Below are positions 10,146 through 18,613 of a DNA stretch of 57,007 nt, piece after piece; position 1 is the stretch's first letter, and the number at the start of each line of letters is the position of its first letter. A program made the position numbers and the translations under genes. The notes beneath the pieces were generated by a model. It saw only the letters and a program-made list of their open reading frames with translations. It made no database searches and was not told the origin of the DNA. Source of the DNA: Candidatus Magasanikbacteria bacterium CG10_big_fil_rev_8_21_14_0_10_36_32 (GTDB taxonomy: Bacteria; Patescibacteriota; Patescibacteriia; Magasanikbacterales; GWA2-37-8); assembly GCA_002778465.1 (NCBI GenBank), contig PFBV01000005.1:119576-176582 (forward strand). Direction: 5' to 3'.

Positions 10146-11342
10146 ATGTTTTTAAATAACAAAAATATCACAGTGGATAAATGCCGGGTTTGTGGACAGA
10201 AATTATTTGAACAGCCACTATTGCGATATGGAAATATGCCGATGGCGGCACAGTGTTTGCCGGATGAACAATCTCTTAAAAATGACAGGGGTATTAATTT
10301 GGAAATTTATCAATGTTCAGGTTGTGGTTTGGTGCAATTAAACAGTGAGTCGGTTCCGTATTATAAAGAAGTTATACGAGCTACTATTTTTTCTTCGGAA
10401 ATGAAAGAATTTAGAATGAAACAGTTTACTAATTTTGTAGAGAAGTATTCTCTTCAAAATAAAAAAATTATTGAAATTGGCTCTGGTCGTGGGGAAAATT
10501 TATTTATTATGTCCCAATGCGGAGTGAATGTTTTTGGGATTGAATATTCTGCTGATTCAGTGGAACAATGTGTTAAAAATGGATTAAATGTATCAAAAGG
10601 ATTTGTTGAAAACAGTAATTATGTTATAAGCGACGCTCCATTTGACGCTTTTTTTTCATTGAGTTTTATTGAACATTTACCCGAATTAAATCAAGTTCTT
10701 CAAGGAATACGCAACAACCTAACTGATGATGCGGTTGGAATTGTAGAGGTGCCTAATTTTGATATGATTTTAAGGAGTAAACTTTTTTCCGAATTTACAC
10801 GGGATCATTTATTTTATTTTACTAAGGAAACATTTATTTCTACTTTAGAAATGAATGGATTTGAAACTGTAGAATGTGGTGAGGTTTGGCATGATTATAT
10901 TATCTCAGCTGTCGTAAAACCGATTAAAAATTTTCAAACTAAACCGACGGTGGTTAAAAAAATAGAAAAAGTTGATTTATCATCTTTTTACAATCATCAG
11001 TCAAAACTTAGAAATGAAACAGAAAAGTATATTAGTCAGTTTCAGAAAGGAAAAGTGGCTGTCTGGGGAGCTGGACATCAGGCATTAGCTGTAATTTCTA
11101 TGCTTGGTTTGGGTGATAAAATTAAATATGTTGTTGATTCCGCTGTATTTAAACAGGACAAATATACTCCGGCTACTCACATCCCAATTGTTGCGCCAGA
11201 CATGCTTCATTTAGACCCAATGGAAGCGGTAATTGTTATCGCGGGCAGCTATTCTGAAGAGGTATCGAAGATTATACGGGTAAAATATAATCAGAATATC
11301 AATGTTGTAATTTTAAGAGATTTTGGATTGGAAAAAGTTTAA
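10146..11342 (+). CDS. SAM-dependent methyltransferase of the sugar C-methyltransferase type
   Basis: N-terminal Cys pairs CRVCG..CSGCGLVQ, central EIGSGRGENL SAM motif, C-terminal VAVWGAGHQALAVISM..VVDS domain. Confidence 0.85.
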   Translation: MFLNNKNITVDKCRVCGQKLFEQPLLRYGNMPMAAQCLPDEQSLKNDRGINLEIYQCSGCGLVQLNSESVPYYKEVIRATIFSSEMKEFRMKQFTNFVEKYSLQNKKIIEIGSGRGENLFIMSQCGVNVFGIEYSADSVEQCVKNGLNVSKGFVENSNYVISDAPFDAFFSLSFIEHLPELNQVLQGIRNNLTDDAVGIVEVPNFDMILRSKLFSEFTRDHLFYFTKETFISTLEMNGFETVECGEVWHDYIISAVVKPIKNFQTKPTVVKKIEKVDLSSFYNHQSKLRNETEKYISQFQKGKVAVWGAGHQALAVISMLGLGDKIKYVVDSAVFKQDKYTPATHIPIVAPDMLHLDPMEAVIVIAGSYSEEVSKIIRVKYNQNINVVILRDFGLEKV

Positions 11343-11360
11343 TTTTTATAGATAAAAGTT

Positions 11361-12365
11361 ATGTTAAAAAGTCTTAGAGAAAAAGATCGTAAAAATTTAT
11401 CTGAATTAATACCGTTGGAAATGCCGTTTACACTTTTGGTTGAGCCAACCAATCTTTGCACCTTAGCATGTAAATTTTGTCCAACCAGCGATGTTGATTT
11501 ATTGAAGAAATTTAATCGTCAGCAAGGAATGATGGATTATGAATTATTTAAAAAAATTATTGATGATATAAAAACATTCAATTCTAAATTAAAAAAATTG
11601 TATCTGTATAAAGACGGAGAGCCATTACTTAATCCAAAATTAATTGACATGATTCAATATGCCAAAGATATGGATGTGGCTGAAGATATTCGTCTTACCA
11701 CTAACGGGACGCTTTTGACTCCGGAAATGAATCGTAAGTTAGTTCAAGCTGGTTTAAATTTAATACAGATATCAATAAATGCTGTTTCTGATGAAGGATA
11801 TAATAAAATTTGCAACAGAAAGGTTAGTTATAAAAAGTTGGTTGAAAATATAACCGATTTGTATAACAACAGAGGTTGTTGTCAGATGCATATTAAATTT
11901 TTAGATTGTAATCGTTCAGTTGAAGAAAGAGAAAAATTTGTAAAAGATTTTCAAAAAATTTCCACCTCTATTAATATAGAAACATTGCATGGTTGGTCTG
12001 CATCAGACGCAAAAGATTTTACTTTAAATATTGAACCGGACACAACGCCGGACGGAGTAGCTTTTATTCCCAAAGAAGTTTGTCCGTTCCCGTTTTTTTC
12101 GTTGGCAATTAATTTTAATGGAACCGTGTCAATTTGTTGTGTTGACTGGTCTCACGGGACAGTGGTTGGAGATCTTAGAAAACAATCTTTACGTGAAATT
12201 TGGGAAGGAAAAGCCTTGTATGATTTTCGTGTTATGCACTTAAAAAAACAAAGACACTATAATCGTGCTTGTAAAGATTGTTGTTATATAACAACCGCTT
12301 CGGATTGTATTGATGATGATGCGGTGGTAATCTTAGAAAGATTAGCCAAAAAATATGGTAAATAG
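11361..12365 (+). CDS. Radical SAM protein with SPASM-like C-terminus
   Basis: EPTNLCTLACKFC (CxxxCxxC); C-terminal CPFPFFSLAINFNGTVSICCVDW..CKDCC. Confidence 0.88.
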   Translation: MLKSLREKDRKNLSELIPLEMPFTLLVEPTNLCTLACKFCPTSDVDLLKKFNRQQGMMDYELFKKIIDDIKTFNSKLKKLYLYKDGEPLLNPKLIDMIQYAKDMDVAEDIRLTTNGTLLTPEMNRKLVQAGLNLIQISINAVSDEGYNKICNRKVSYKKLVENITDLYNNRGCCQMHIKFLDCNRSVEEREKFVKDFQKISTSINIETLHGWSASDAKDFTLNIEPDTTPDGVAFIPKEVCPFPFFSLAINFNGTVSICCVDWSHGTVVGDLRKQSLREIWEGKALYDFRVMHLKKQRHYNRACKDCCYITTASDCIDDDAVVILERLAKKYGK

Positions 12366-13515
12366 TACTGATGAAAAAATTATAAATCTTTTTAAAAATA
12401 AAAAAGATTACTATGAAGATAGGATTAAAGACCTTTTTCCGAGTTGCGATTTTGTTTTTAATCAAAAACAAGGTGTGATTATATATCCGGCTGGAAGAAA
12501 AACTGAGGTATTGGTGCAAAATTTAATCAAAAATGGTTTGTCAGTCGTCGCAGTTGGTGACAGTAATAATAATTTGTGGGGTAAAAAAATTGGACCATGC
12601 CAAATTTTCTCTCCTGAAGATTTGGCGAAAAAATATTTGAATTTTCCACTTATAGTTAGCAGCACTGATTATCGACAAGAAATAACAGAAACATTAAAAA
12701 AATTAGGGTTTCAGAAGATATTTCATATTAGTTTTCTTAATTTTATTAATGCGGTTATTTTTCCAGTTTTTCCAGAATATCACAAGAGATTTCATTCTCT
12801 TTTTGAACCAGACAATCAGGCGGAAATAATAAGATTGAATTCTTTGTGGGAAGATGAAGAATCTCGGGGAACTTTTTTAAAAGTTTTACAATTTAGACTT
12901 AGTTTTAATGAGTTAATTTTGAATGAAAGAAAATTTTCCAGTAATCAGTATTTTGAAAAAAAGTTTATGTCTTTTTCCAACGAGGAAGTTTTTATAGATT
13001 GTGGCGCTTTTAAAGGAGAAACAATTGAACAATTTAATCTGATAACTTCGGCAAAGTTTAAAAAAATTTATGCTTTTGAACCGGACAGAAATAATTTTGA
13101 AAAACTTGAAATAAAGTGTAAAGAAATTGGTCCTACAAAAATAGATTGTGAGCCCAGCGGAGTGTATGGTTTCACAGGAAAAGTTAATTTTATGGAAACA
13201 GGAGATGCTATTGCTAGAATTGTGGAAGATGATGCGTCTTTGTGTATCAATGTTGTTAGTTTAGATGATTTTATGAAAGACAAGGAACGGGTGACGTTTA
13301 TAAAAATGGATATTGAAGGTGCAGAAACGGAAGCTTTATTGGGTGCTAAAGAAATTATTCAAAAATATAAACCAAAATTAGCGATTTCTGTGTACCACAA
13401 TGCTACTGATTTGTGGGAAATTCCATTATTAATTAAGAGTCTCAATAGTGAGTATAAGATTTATTTACGCCATTATTCTAATGAGGTGATGGATACTGTG
13501 TGTTACGCAGTATAA
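12355..13515 (+). CDS. FkbM-family methyltransferase with extra N-terminal Rossmann-like domain
   Basis: EVFIDCGAFKGETIEQF..YAFEPDRNNFEKL..FIKMDIEGAETEALLGA typical of FkbM. Confidence 0.85.
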   Translation: MVNSTDEKIINLFKNKKDYYEDRIKDLFPSCDFVFNQKQGVIIYPAGRKTEVLVQNLIKNGLSVVAVGDSNNNLWGKKIGPCQIFSPEDLAKKYLNFPLIVSSTDYRQEITETLKKLGFQKIFHISFLNFINAVIFPVFPEYHKRFHSLFEPDNQAEIIRLNSLWEDEESRGTFLKVLQFRLSFNELILNERKFSSNQYFEKKFMSFSNEEVFIDCGAFKGETIEQFNLITSAKFKKIYAFEPDRNNFEKLEIKCKEIGPTKIDCEPSGVYGFTGKVNFMETGDAIARIVEDDASLCINVVSLDDFMKDKERVTFIKMDIEGAETEALLGAKEIIQKYKPKLAISVYHNATDLWEIPLLIKSLNSEYKIYLRHYSNEVMDTVCYAV

Positions 13516-13540
13516 AATATGTGTTTTTTCCTTATTAACA

Positions 13541-13570
13541 TTGACAAAGGTGGGGAAATTCCATTATAAT
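13541..13570 (+). promoter_or_regulatory. Internal sigma70-like promoter within the polysaccharide cluster
   Basis: TTGACA (13541-13546), 18-nt spacer, TATAAT (13565-13570); about 100-nt AT-rich leader before ATG 13673. Confidence 0.72.
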
Positions 13571-13672
13571 ATGGCAAGTAATAGATTATATAAAATAAAG
13601 AAAGGTCAGTTAAAAATTTAAAAAATATTCAAATTATCATTAATTTAATTTTAATTAATCTAATTAAAATAT

Positions 13673-14773
13673 ATGTCAACACAGCCAAAACTTGGTTCAA
13701 ACGAAATCGGTCGTAGAAATAAATTAAAAGACGAAAAGCCGTATGTTTATGAAAAAGTCGCAAAATTTGATGAAAAAATAAGACGAGGTGAAAGTATTGC
13801 TATAATTCAATTTCAGTATAACTATACGTGTAATTTCGCCTGTGAACACTGTTCTGTTAAACGGTTTCAAGGAAAAAACGATGCTAGACAAATGACAATT
13901 CCTGATGTAAAAGAACTTTTTCGTCAGGCAGATGAATTAGGATTGGCGCGTGTAACTATTACAGGTGGGGAGCCCCTCGTATTTAAAGATTTAGATGAAT
14001 TAGTTGCAGCCATTGATCCGAAAAAGTTTTATATCAATTGTGATACCAACGGTTGGTTGTTAAACGAAAAGATGGCCAAACATTTAAAAGAAATTGGTGT
14101 TGATAGAGTTCAATTAAGTTTAGATAGTTTCAACGCAGAAGAACATGATGAGTTTAGACATGTTAAAGGGGCTTATGATCGAGCGATGAAAGCAGTGGAC
14201 ATTGCCAAAGATGCTGGTTTGGATATTTTTATGCAAACTGTAGTTTGGAAACAGCGTCTTCATTCCGATGAATTTATTAAATTTCTTGAATATTTTAATA
14301 ATAAGGGCGTTGGTGTGTTTGTTAGTTATGCCAAACCAGTTGGTTCTTGGGAAGGTAAATATGATGGTTTAGTGGACAAAGAAGACATGGCTTATATGAG
14401 AGAGTTAGAAAAAAAATATAAAGTATTTACGCATCTGACCCCAGCCTACGGTCTCAATATGGGTTGTATTGCGGTTAAAGGCATGTTTTCAGTGACTCAG
14501 TATGGTGATGTTTTGCCGTGTCCTTATATTCACACTTCAATTGGAAATATTTTTAATGAGTCATTGGAAGACATAATCAAAAGAGGTTTGGATATCAAAT
14601 ATTTTGGTGAACATGTTAATACCTGTTTGATTGCTGAGGATCGGGATTTTATTGATAAATATGTGGCTGGAAGAATTTATGGCAAACCATTGCCAGTTCC
14701 ATGTTCGGAAGTATTTACAGAAGAGGATAAAACACAAAAACCTTTCAATGAAGATCCCAGTGTATTTCAGTAG
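13673..14773 (+). CDS. Radical SAM/SPASM domain protein
   Basis: YTCNFACEHCSVKRF, ITGGEPLVFKDLDEL, SPASM-like CIAVKGMFSVTQYGDVLPCPYIHTSIGNI. Confidence 0.9.
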   Translation: MSTQPKLGSNEIGRRNKLKDEKPYVYEKVAKFDEKIRRGESIAIIQFQYNYTCNFACEHCSVKRFQGKNDARQMTIPDVKELFRQADELGLARVTITGGEPLVFKDLDELVAAIDPKKFYINCDTNGWLLNEKMAKHLKEIGVDRVQLSLDSFNAEEHDEFRHVKGAYDRAMKAVDIAKDAGLDIFMQTVVWKQRLHSDEFIKFLEYFNNKGVGVFVSYAKPVGSWEGKYDGLVDKEDMAYMRELEKKYKVFTHLTPAYGLNMGCIAVKGMFSVTQYGDVLPCPYIHTSIGNIFNESLEDIIKRGLDIKYFGEHVNTCLIAEDRDFIDKYVAGRIYGKPLPVPCSEVFTEEDKTQKPFNEDPSVFQ

Positions 14774-14776
14774 ACT

Positions 14777-15274
14777 ATGAATGTTGTGGATGCCATATCA
14801 ATTTTGGAAGAACGAGTTCCTAATCCGTCGGAGGGCTTACCTGATGAAATATTTTTCTACATCAGCAAGACGACTCCGTTGGTGAATATTGATTTGTTAA
14901 TAAAAGATGAAAATGGACGGACACTTTTATCTTGGCGAAATGATAAAAATTCTGGACAAGGATGGCATGTGCCAGGCGGAATAATAAGGTTTAAAGAAAC
15001 TTTGGAAGAAAGAGTTAATAAAGTTGCTGAAATAGAAATAGGACAAAAAATAGATTTTAATCCAGTTCCAATCGCAGTCAATCAGTTTATTAATCGGGAG
15101 CGTAGTATTAGAAGTCATTTTGTTTCTATTTTATACAAAGGTTTTTTATCAAGTGATTTTATTCCTGAAAACAGAGGATTTACCAAAGACGATGCTGGTT
15201 ATCTAAAATGGCATGATTTCTGTCCTGATAATATGATTAAATGTCAGAAAATATACCAAAAATACATAGATTAA
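14777..15274 (+). CDS. NUDIX hydrolase, GDP-mannose mannosyl hydrolase-like (NUDIX1)
   Basis: WHVPGGIIRFKETLEERVNKVAEIEIG resembles GDPMH-type NUDIX. Confidence 0.82.
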   Translation: MNVVDAISILEERVPNPSEGLPDEIFFYISKTTPLVNIDLLIKDENGRTLLSWRNDKNSGQGWHVPGGIIRFKETLEERVNKVAEIEIGQKIDFNPVPIAVNQFINRERSIRSHFVSILYKGFLSSDFIPENRGFTKDDAGYLKWHDFCPDNMIKCQKIYQKYID

Positions 15275-15296
15275 CGTTTAATTAGGAAATTTTATT

Positions 15297-16322
15297 ATGA
15301 AAGCAAAAAATATCAGTGGACAAGCTCCTGGTGGACAAAGAAAAAAACTTGCGGAAGTGCTTCCTTTAAATACGCCGTTTGTTGTACAAATATTTCCATT
15401 ATACGCTTGCACTTTTAAGTGTAATTATTGTATTTTTTCGATTGATCCAAGTAAGCGCGGTTTTATTTCTGATAAGGTGGTGATGGATTTAAATTTGTAT
15501 AAAAAATGTATTGATGACATGACCAAATTTCCTGAAAAGATAAAAACTTTGCGTTTGGTTGGAATAGGCGAACCACTTTTTCATCCCGATGTGGTAGAAA
15601 TGGTTAGGTATGCGGTGGAAAAAAAGGTGGCCAGTACTGTGGAGGTTTTAACAAATGCTTCACTTTTAACCCCACAGATGTCCGACAATCTTATTGCTGC
15701 CGGTCTTACTCGTTTAGTTGTGTCTACACAAGGAACTACAAAACAAAAATACCATGATGCTTGCGATGTAGATATAGATTTTGATAAGTTTATTGATAAT
15801 TTAAAATATTTTTATAATAAAAAAGGTAATGTACAAATGTATATTAAAATTATAGATTGTGCTTTAGACGGAAAAGAAGATGAGGAAAAATTCTTTAAAA
15901 TTTTTGGAGATATTTGTGACACTATCGCGGTTGAACACACTCTACCCATTCATTCTGGTATTGACTATACAGATGTGATGAGAGGTAAGGATATGTTTTT
16001 AACCCAGTTTGGTTTACCTGTATCAGAAGTTGAAATTTGTCCACAACCTTTTTTTACAATGCAAATCAACCCGGATGGAAAAGTTGTACCGTGCTATTCG
16101 TTTGAGTACCCGGGTATTATGGGTGATTGCAACAATCAATCAGTTAATGATATTTGGAATGGTAAAGTTTTTCAGAAATTTAGACGAGACATGTTGAGTG
16201 GTACTAAAAATATATGTGAATCTTGTGCTAAGTGCAATATAATCAAATACAGAATGTTTCCGGAAGATAATTTAAATGATGATGCCGCACGACTTAAAAA
16301 GTGCTACGAATCTAAAATATAA
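15297..16322 (+). CDS. Radical SAM protein with SPASM-like C-terminus, similar to the 11361 gene product
   Basis: YACTFKCNYC (CxxxCxxC); CPQPFFTMQINPDGKVVPCYS..CESCAKC. Confidence 0.88.
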   Translation: MKAKNISGQAPGGQRKKLAEVLPLNTPFVVQIFPLYACTFKCNYCIFSIDPSKRGFISDKVVMDLNLYKKCIDDMTKFPEKIKTLRLVGIGEPLFHPDVVEMVRYAVEKKVASTVEVLTNASLLTPQMSDNLIAAGLTRLVVSTQGTTKQKYHDACDVDIDFDKFIDNLKYFYNKKGNVQMYIKIIDCALDGKEDEEKFFKIFGDICDTIAVEHTLPIHSGIDYTDVMRGKDMFLTQFGLPVSEVEICPQPFFTMQINPDGKVVPCYSFEYPGIMGDCNNQSVNDIWNGKVFQKFRRDMLSGTKNICESCAKCNIIKYRMFPEDNLNDDAARLKKCYESKI

Positions 16323-16338
16323 ATAATTTATTTATCCC

Positions 16339-17505
16339 ATGAACAGAGTTTGTCCGATTTGCACTAACCTTGAGAAAACGCTTCTTTATCAGCAGAATTT
16401 TAATAAGAATGCGGATATTTCTTTAATGGAAAAATATGATGTTGTTGTGTGTAATAAATGCGGATTTGTTTTTGCGGACAGTGTTCCTTCACCAGATATT
16501 TTTGATAATTATTATGCAGCAATGTCTAAATACGAATTTAATTATAAAGACGGTGTTGTGCCAGAAGAACATATTAAACATTTTACTAAAATAGCAGATT
16601 TTATAACGCCACATTTAAAAAATAAAAATGTAAAAATTTTAGATATTGGCTGTTCAACTGGGGGTTTATTGTCCATTTTAAAATCAAAAGGTTATTTAAA
16701 TCTATTAGGAATTGATCCATCATCTTCATGTGTAAACGCAGTTAAGAAATTGTATGGTATTGAAGCAATGGTAAATAATATTTCTAATTTTAATTCTAAT
16801 GAAAAATTTGATTTGATTATTTTATCAGCTGTACTAGAACACTTAGTTGATTTTGAAAGTTCAATGTGTAAAATCAGGTCCTTATTATCAGATAGTGGAA
16901 TGTTGTTTATAGAAGTTCCTGATGCTGAAAGATTTGATTTATATATATCAGCTCCCTTTCAGCAGTTTAGTGTTGAACATATTAATTATTTTTCTCAATA
17001 TTCCATAGAAAATTTATTTTCAGTTTTTTCTTTTGAAATGCTTGATTTAAAAGTTAATGAAAATAAATCAAATCCGAGTATAGATCCAGATATTTTTGTG
17101 TTGGGGAAAAAAACAGAGAATAAGGATGTTGCAATTTCCAAAGATGATATTAGTGTGGGAAAAATAAAAAATTATATAAATGAGAGTGCGAAGATTGATT
17201 TTAAAATAAAAAAATTATTGGAAGAAAAATTATCAGATAAGGATAAAATAATTGTTTGGGGAGTGGGAACTCATACCCAAAGATTGATTGGTGCAGGTAT
17301 GGAAATTTCTAAGATATTATATTTTGTTGATTCAAATATAAGATATATCGGAAAACAGCTTAATGGTATAGAAATAAAATCTCCACAAAATATTAAAGAA
17401 GAAGTTCCAATATTAATTTCGACCCATTCGTTTCAGAAAGAAATTATTCATCAGATTAGAGAAATTTTAAAATTAAATAACGAAATAATAAAATTATATC
17501 AATAA
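16339..17505 (+). CDS. SAM-dependent methyltransferase, similar domain layout to the 10146 gene product
   Basis: CPIC..CNKCGFVFA Cys pairs, ILDIGCSTGGLLSIL, C-terminal IIVWGVGTHTQRLI..FVDS. Confidence 0.85.
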   Translation: MNRVCPICTNLEKTLLYQQNFNKNADISLMEKYDVVVCNKCGFVFADSVPSPDIFDNYYAAMSKYEFNYKDGVVPEEHIKHFTKIADFITPHLKNKNVKILDIGCSTGGLLSILKSKGYLNLLGIDPSSSCVNAVKKLYGIEAMVNNISNFNSNEKFDLIILSAVLEHLVDFESSMCKIRSLLSDSGMLFIEVPDAERFDLYISAPFQQFSVEHINYFSQYSIENLFSVFSFEMLDLKVNENKSNPSIDPDIFVLGKKTENKDVAISKDDISVGKIKNYINESAKIDFKIKKLLEEKLSDKDKIIVWGVGTHTQRLIGAGMEISKILYFVDSNIRYIGKQLNGIEIKSPQNIKEEVPILISTHSFQKEIIHQIREILKLNNEIIKLYQ

Positions 17506-17521
17506 TTCTTGTTGAGCGCTT

Positions 17522-18589
17522 ATGAGAGAAGTTACTGAATTTAACAGCCATGCTTTAATTGATGATTTGAATTATATTTTGATTCAGACCAAAGATTTTT
17601 GGGAAGACCTTCGGGGAAAACGTTTGTTCATTACCGGTGGAACGGGGTTTTTTGGAAGCTGGTTGTTGGAAAGTTTTGCTTGGGCTAATGAAAAATTGAA
17701 TCTTAATGCTTCAGTTCTTGTTTTGACAAGAAATGCCGATGATTTCAAAAAAAGAATGCCCCATTTGGCTGATAATCCGGCGATTAAATTTCATATTGGC
17801 GATATCAGACATTTTGATTTTCCAGAAGGAGAGTTTTCGCACATTATTCATGCCGCCGCCACTTCCGCTGTTGCCACTTTCAACAAAGAGGATCCATTGG
17901 TTAAATTTGAAACCATTGTTGAGGGTACGAGACGAGTGCTTGATTTTGCGGTTCATTGTCATGCTAAAAAAGTTCTTTTGACTAGTTCTGGAGCTGTTTA
18001 TGGCAAACAGCCATCCGAAATGACACAAGTTTCTGAAGATTATCTTGGCGCGCCGGATTCAACTGACATTAATTCTGCGTGGGGCGTGAGTAAGCGATCA
18101 GCCGAATTTATTGGTGTTTATTACGCTAAAAAATATAATATTGAAATAAAAATAGTTCGTTGTTTTAGTTTTGTTGGACCTTATTTGCCGCTGGATATTC
18201 ATTATGCCGTCGGAAATTTTATTCGCGACGCGTTAACCGGAGGTCCGATTATGATTAATGGAGACGGCACACCGCATCGCTCTTACCTTTATGCCGCCGA
18301 CTTGATGATTTGGCTCTGGATTATCTTAATTAAAGGAGAATCGTGTCGAATTTATAATGTTGGTTCTAGCGACGACATAACGATCGCTGATTTAGCTGAA
18401 GCAGTGGCTGATAATTTTCCTGGAAAAATTGAAGTAAAAATTGCTAGACCGCTTGTGTCGAAAAGTCCGCCGGAAAGATATGTTCCTTCAACAGTCCGAG
18501 CGGAAAAAGAACTGGGATTGAAACAGATAATTAGCTTAAAAGATGCGATTAAAAGGACAATAATTTATCATCAAAAAATTAATAAGTAA
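17522..18589 (+). CDS. NAD-dependent epimerase/dehydratase with atypical catalytic motif
   Basis: LFITGGTGFFGSWLLESF, HAAATSAVATF, LLTSSGAVYGKQP; the YGxSK position reads WGVSK. Confidence 0.82.
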   Translation: MREVTEFNSHALIDDLNYILIQTKDFWEDLRGKRLFITGGTGFFGSWLLESFAWANEKLNLNASVLVLTRNADDFKKRMPHLADNPAIKFHIGDIRHFDFPEGEFSHIIHAAATSAVATFNKEDPLVKFETIVEGTRRVLDFAVHCHAKKVLLTSSGAVYGKQPSEMTQVSEDYLGAPDSTDINSAWGVSKRSAEFIGVYYAKKYNIEIKIVRCFSFVGPYLPLDIHYAVGNFIRDALTGGPIMINGDGTPHRSYLYAADLMIWLWIILIKGESCRIYNVGSSDDITIADLAEAVADNFPGKIEVKIARPLVSKSPPERYVPSTVRAEKELGLKQIISLKDAIKRTIIYHQKINK

Positions 18590-18613
18590 TTTAATAATAA
18601 TTAATATAAAAAT

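Noticed and set aside
12232-12519. Antisense ORF of 95 aa (minus strand)
   Set aside because: Lies across the junction of two well-supported + strand genes; Phe/Ile/His-rich translation typical of antisense AT-rich DNA.
11361-16322. RiPP/sactipeptide biosynthetic cluster based on SPASM radical SAM proteins
   Set aside because: No short precursor peptide ORF, RRE domain, peptidase or transporter recognised nearby.
17711-18028. Antisense ORF of 105 aa under the SDR
   Set aside because: No recognisable motif; mirror of a conserved coding region.
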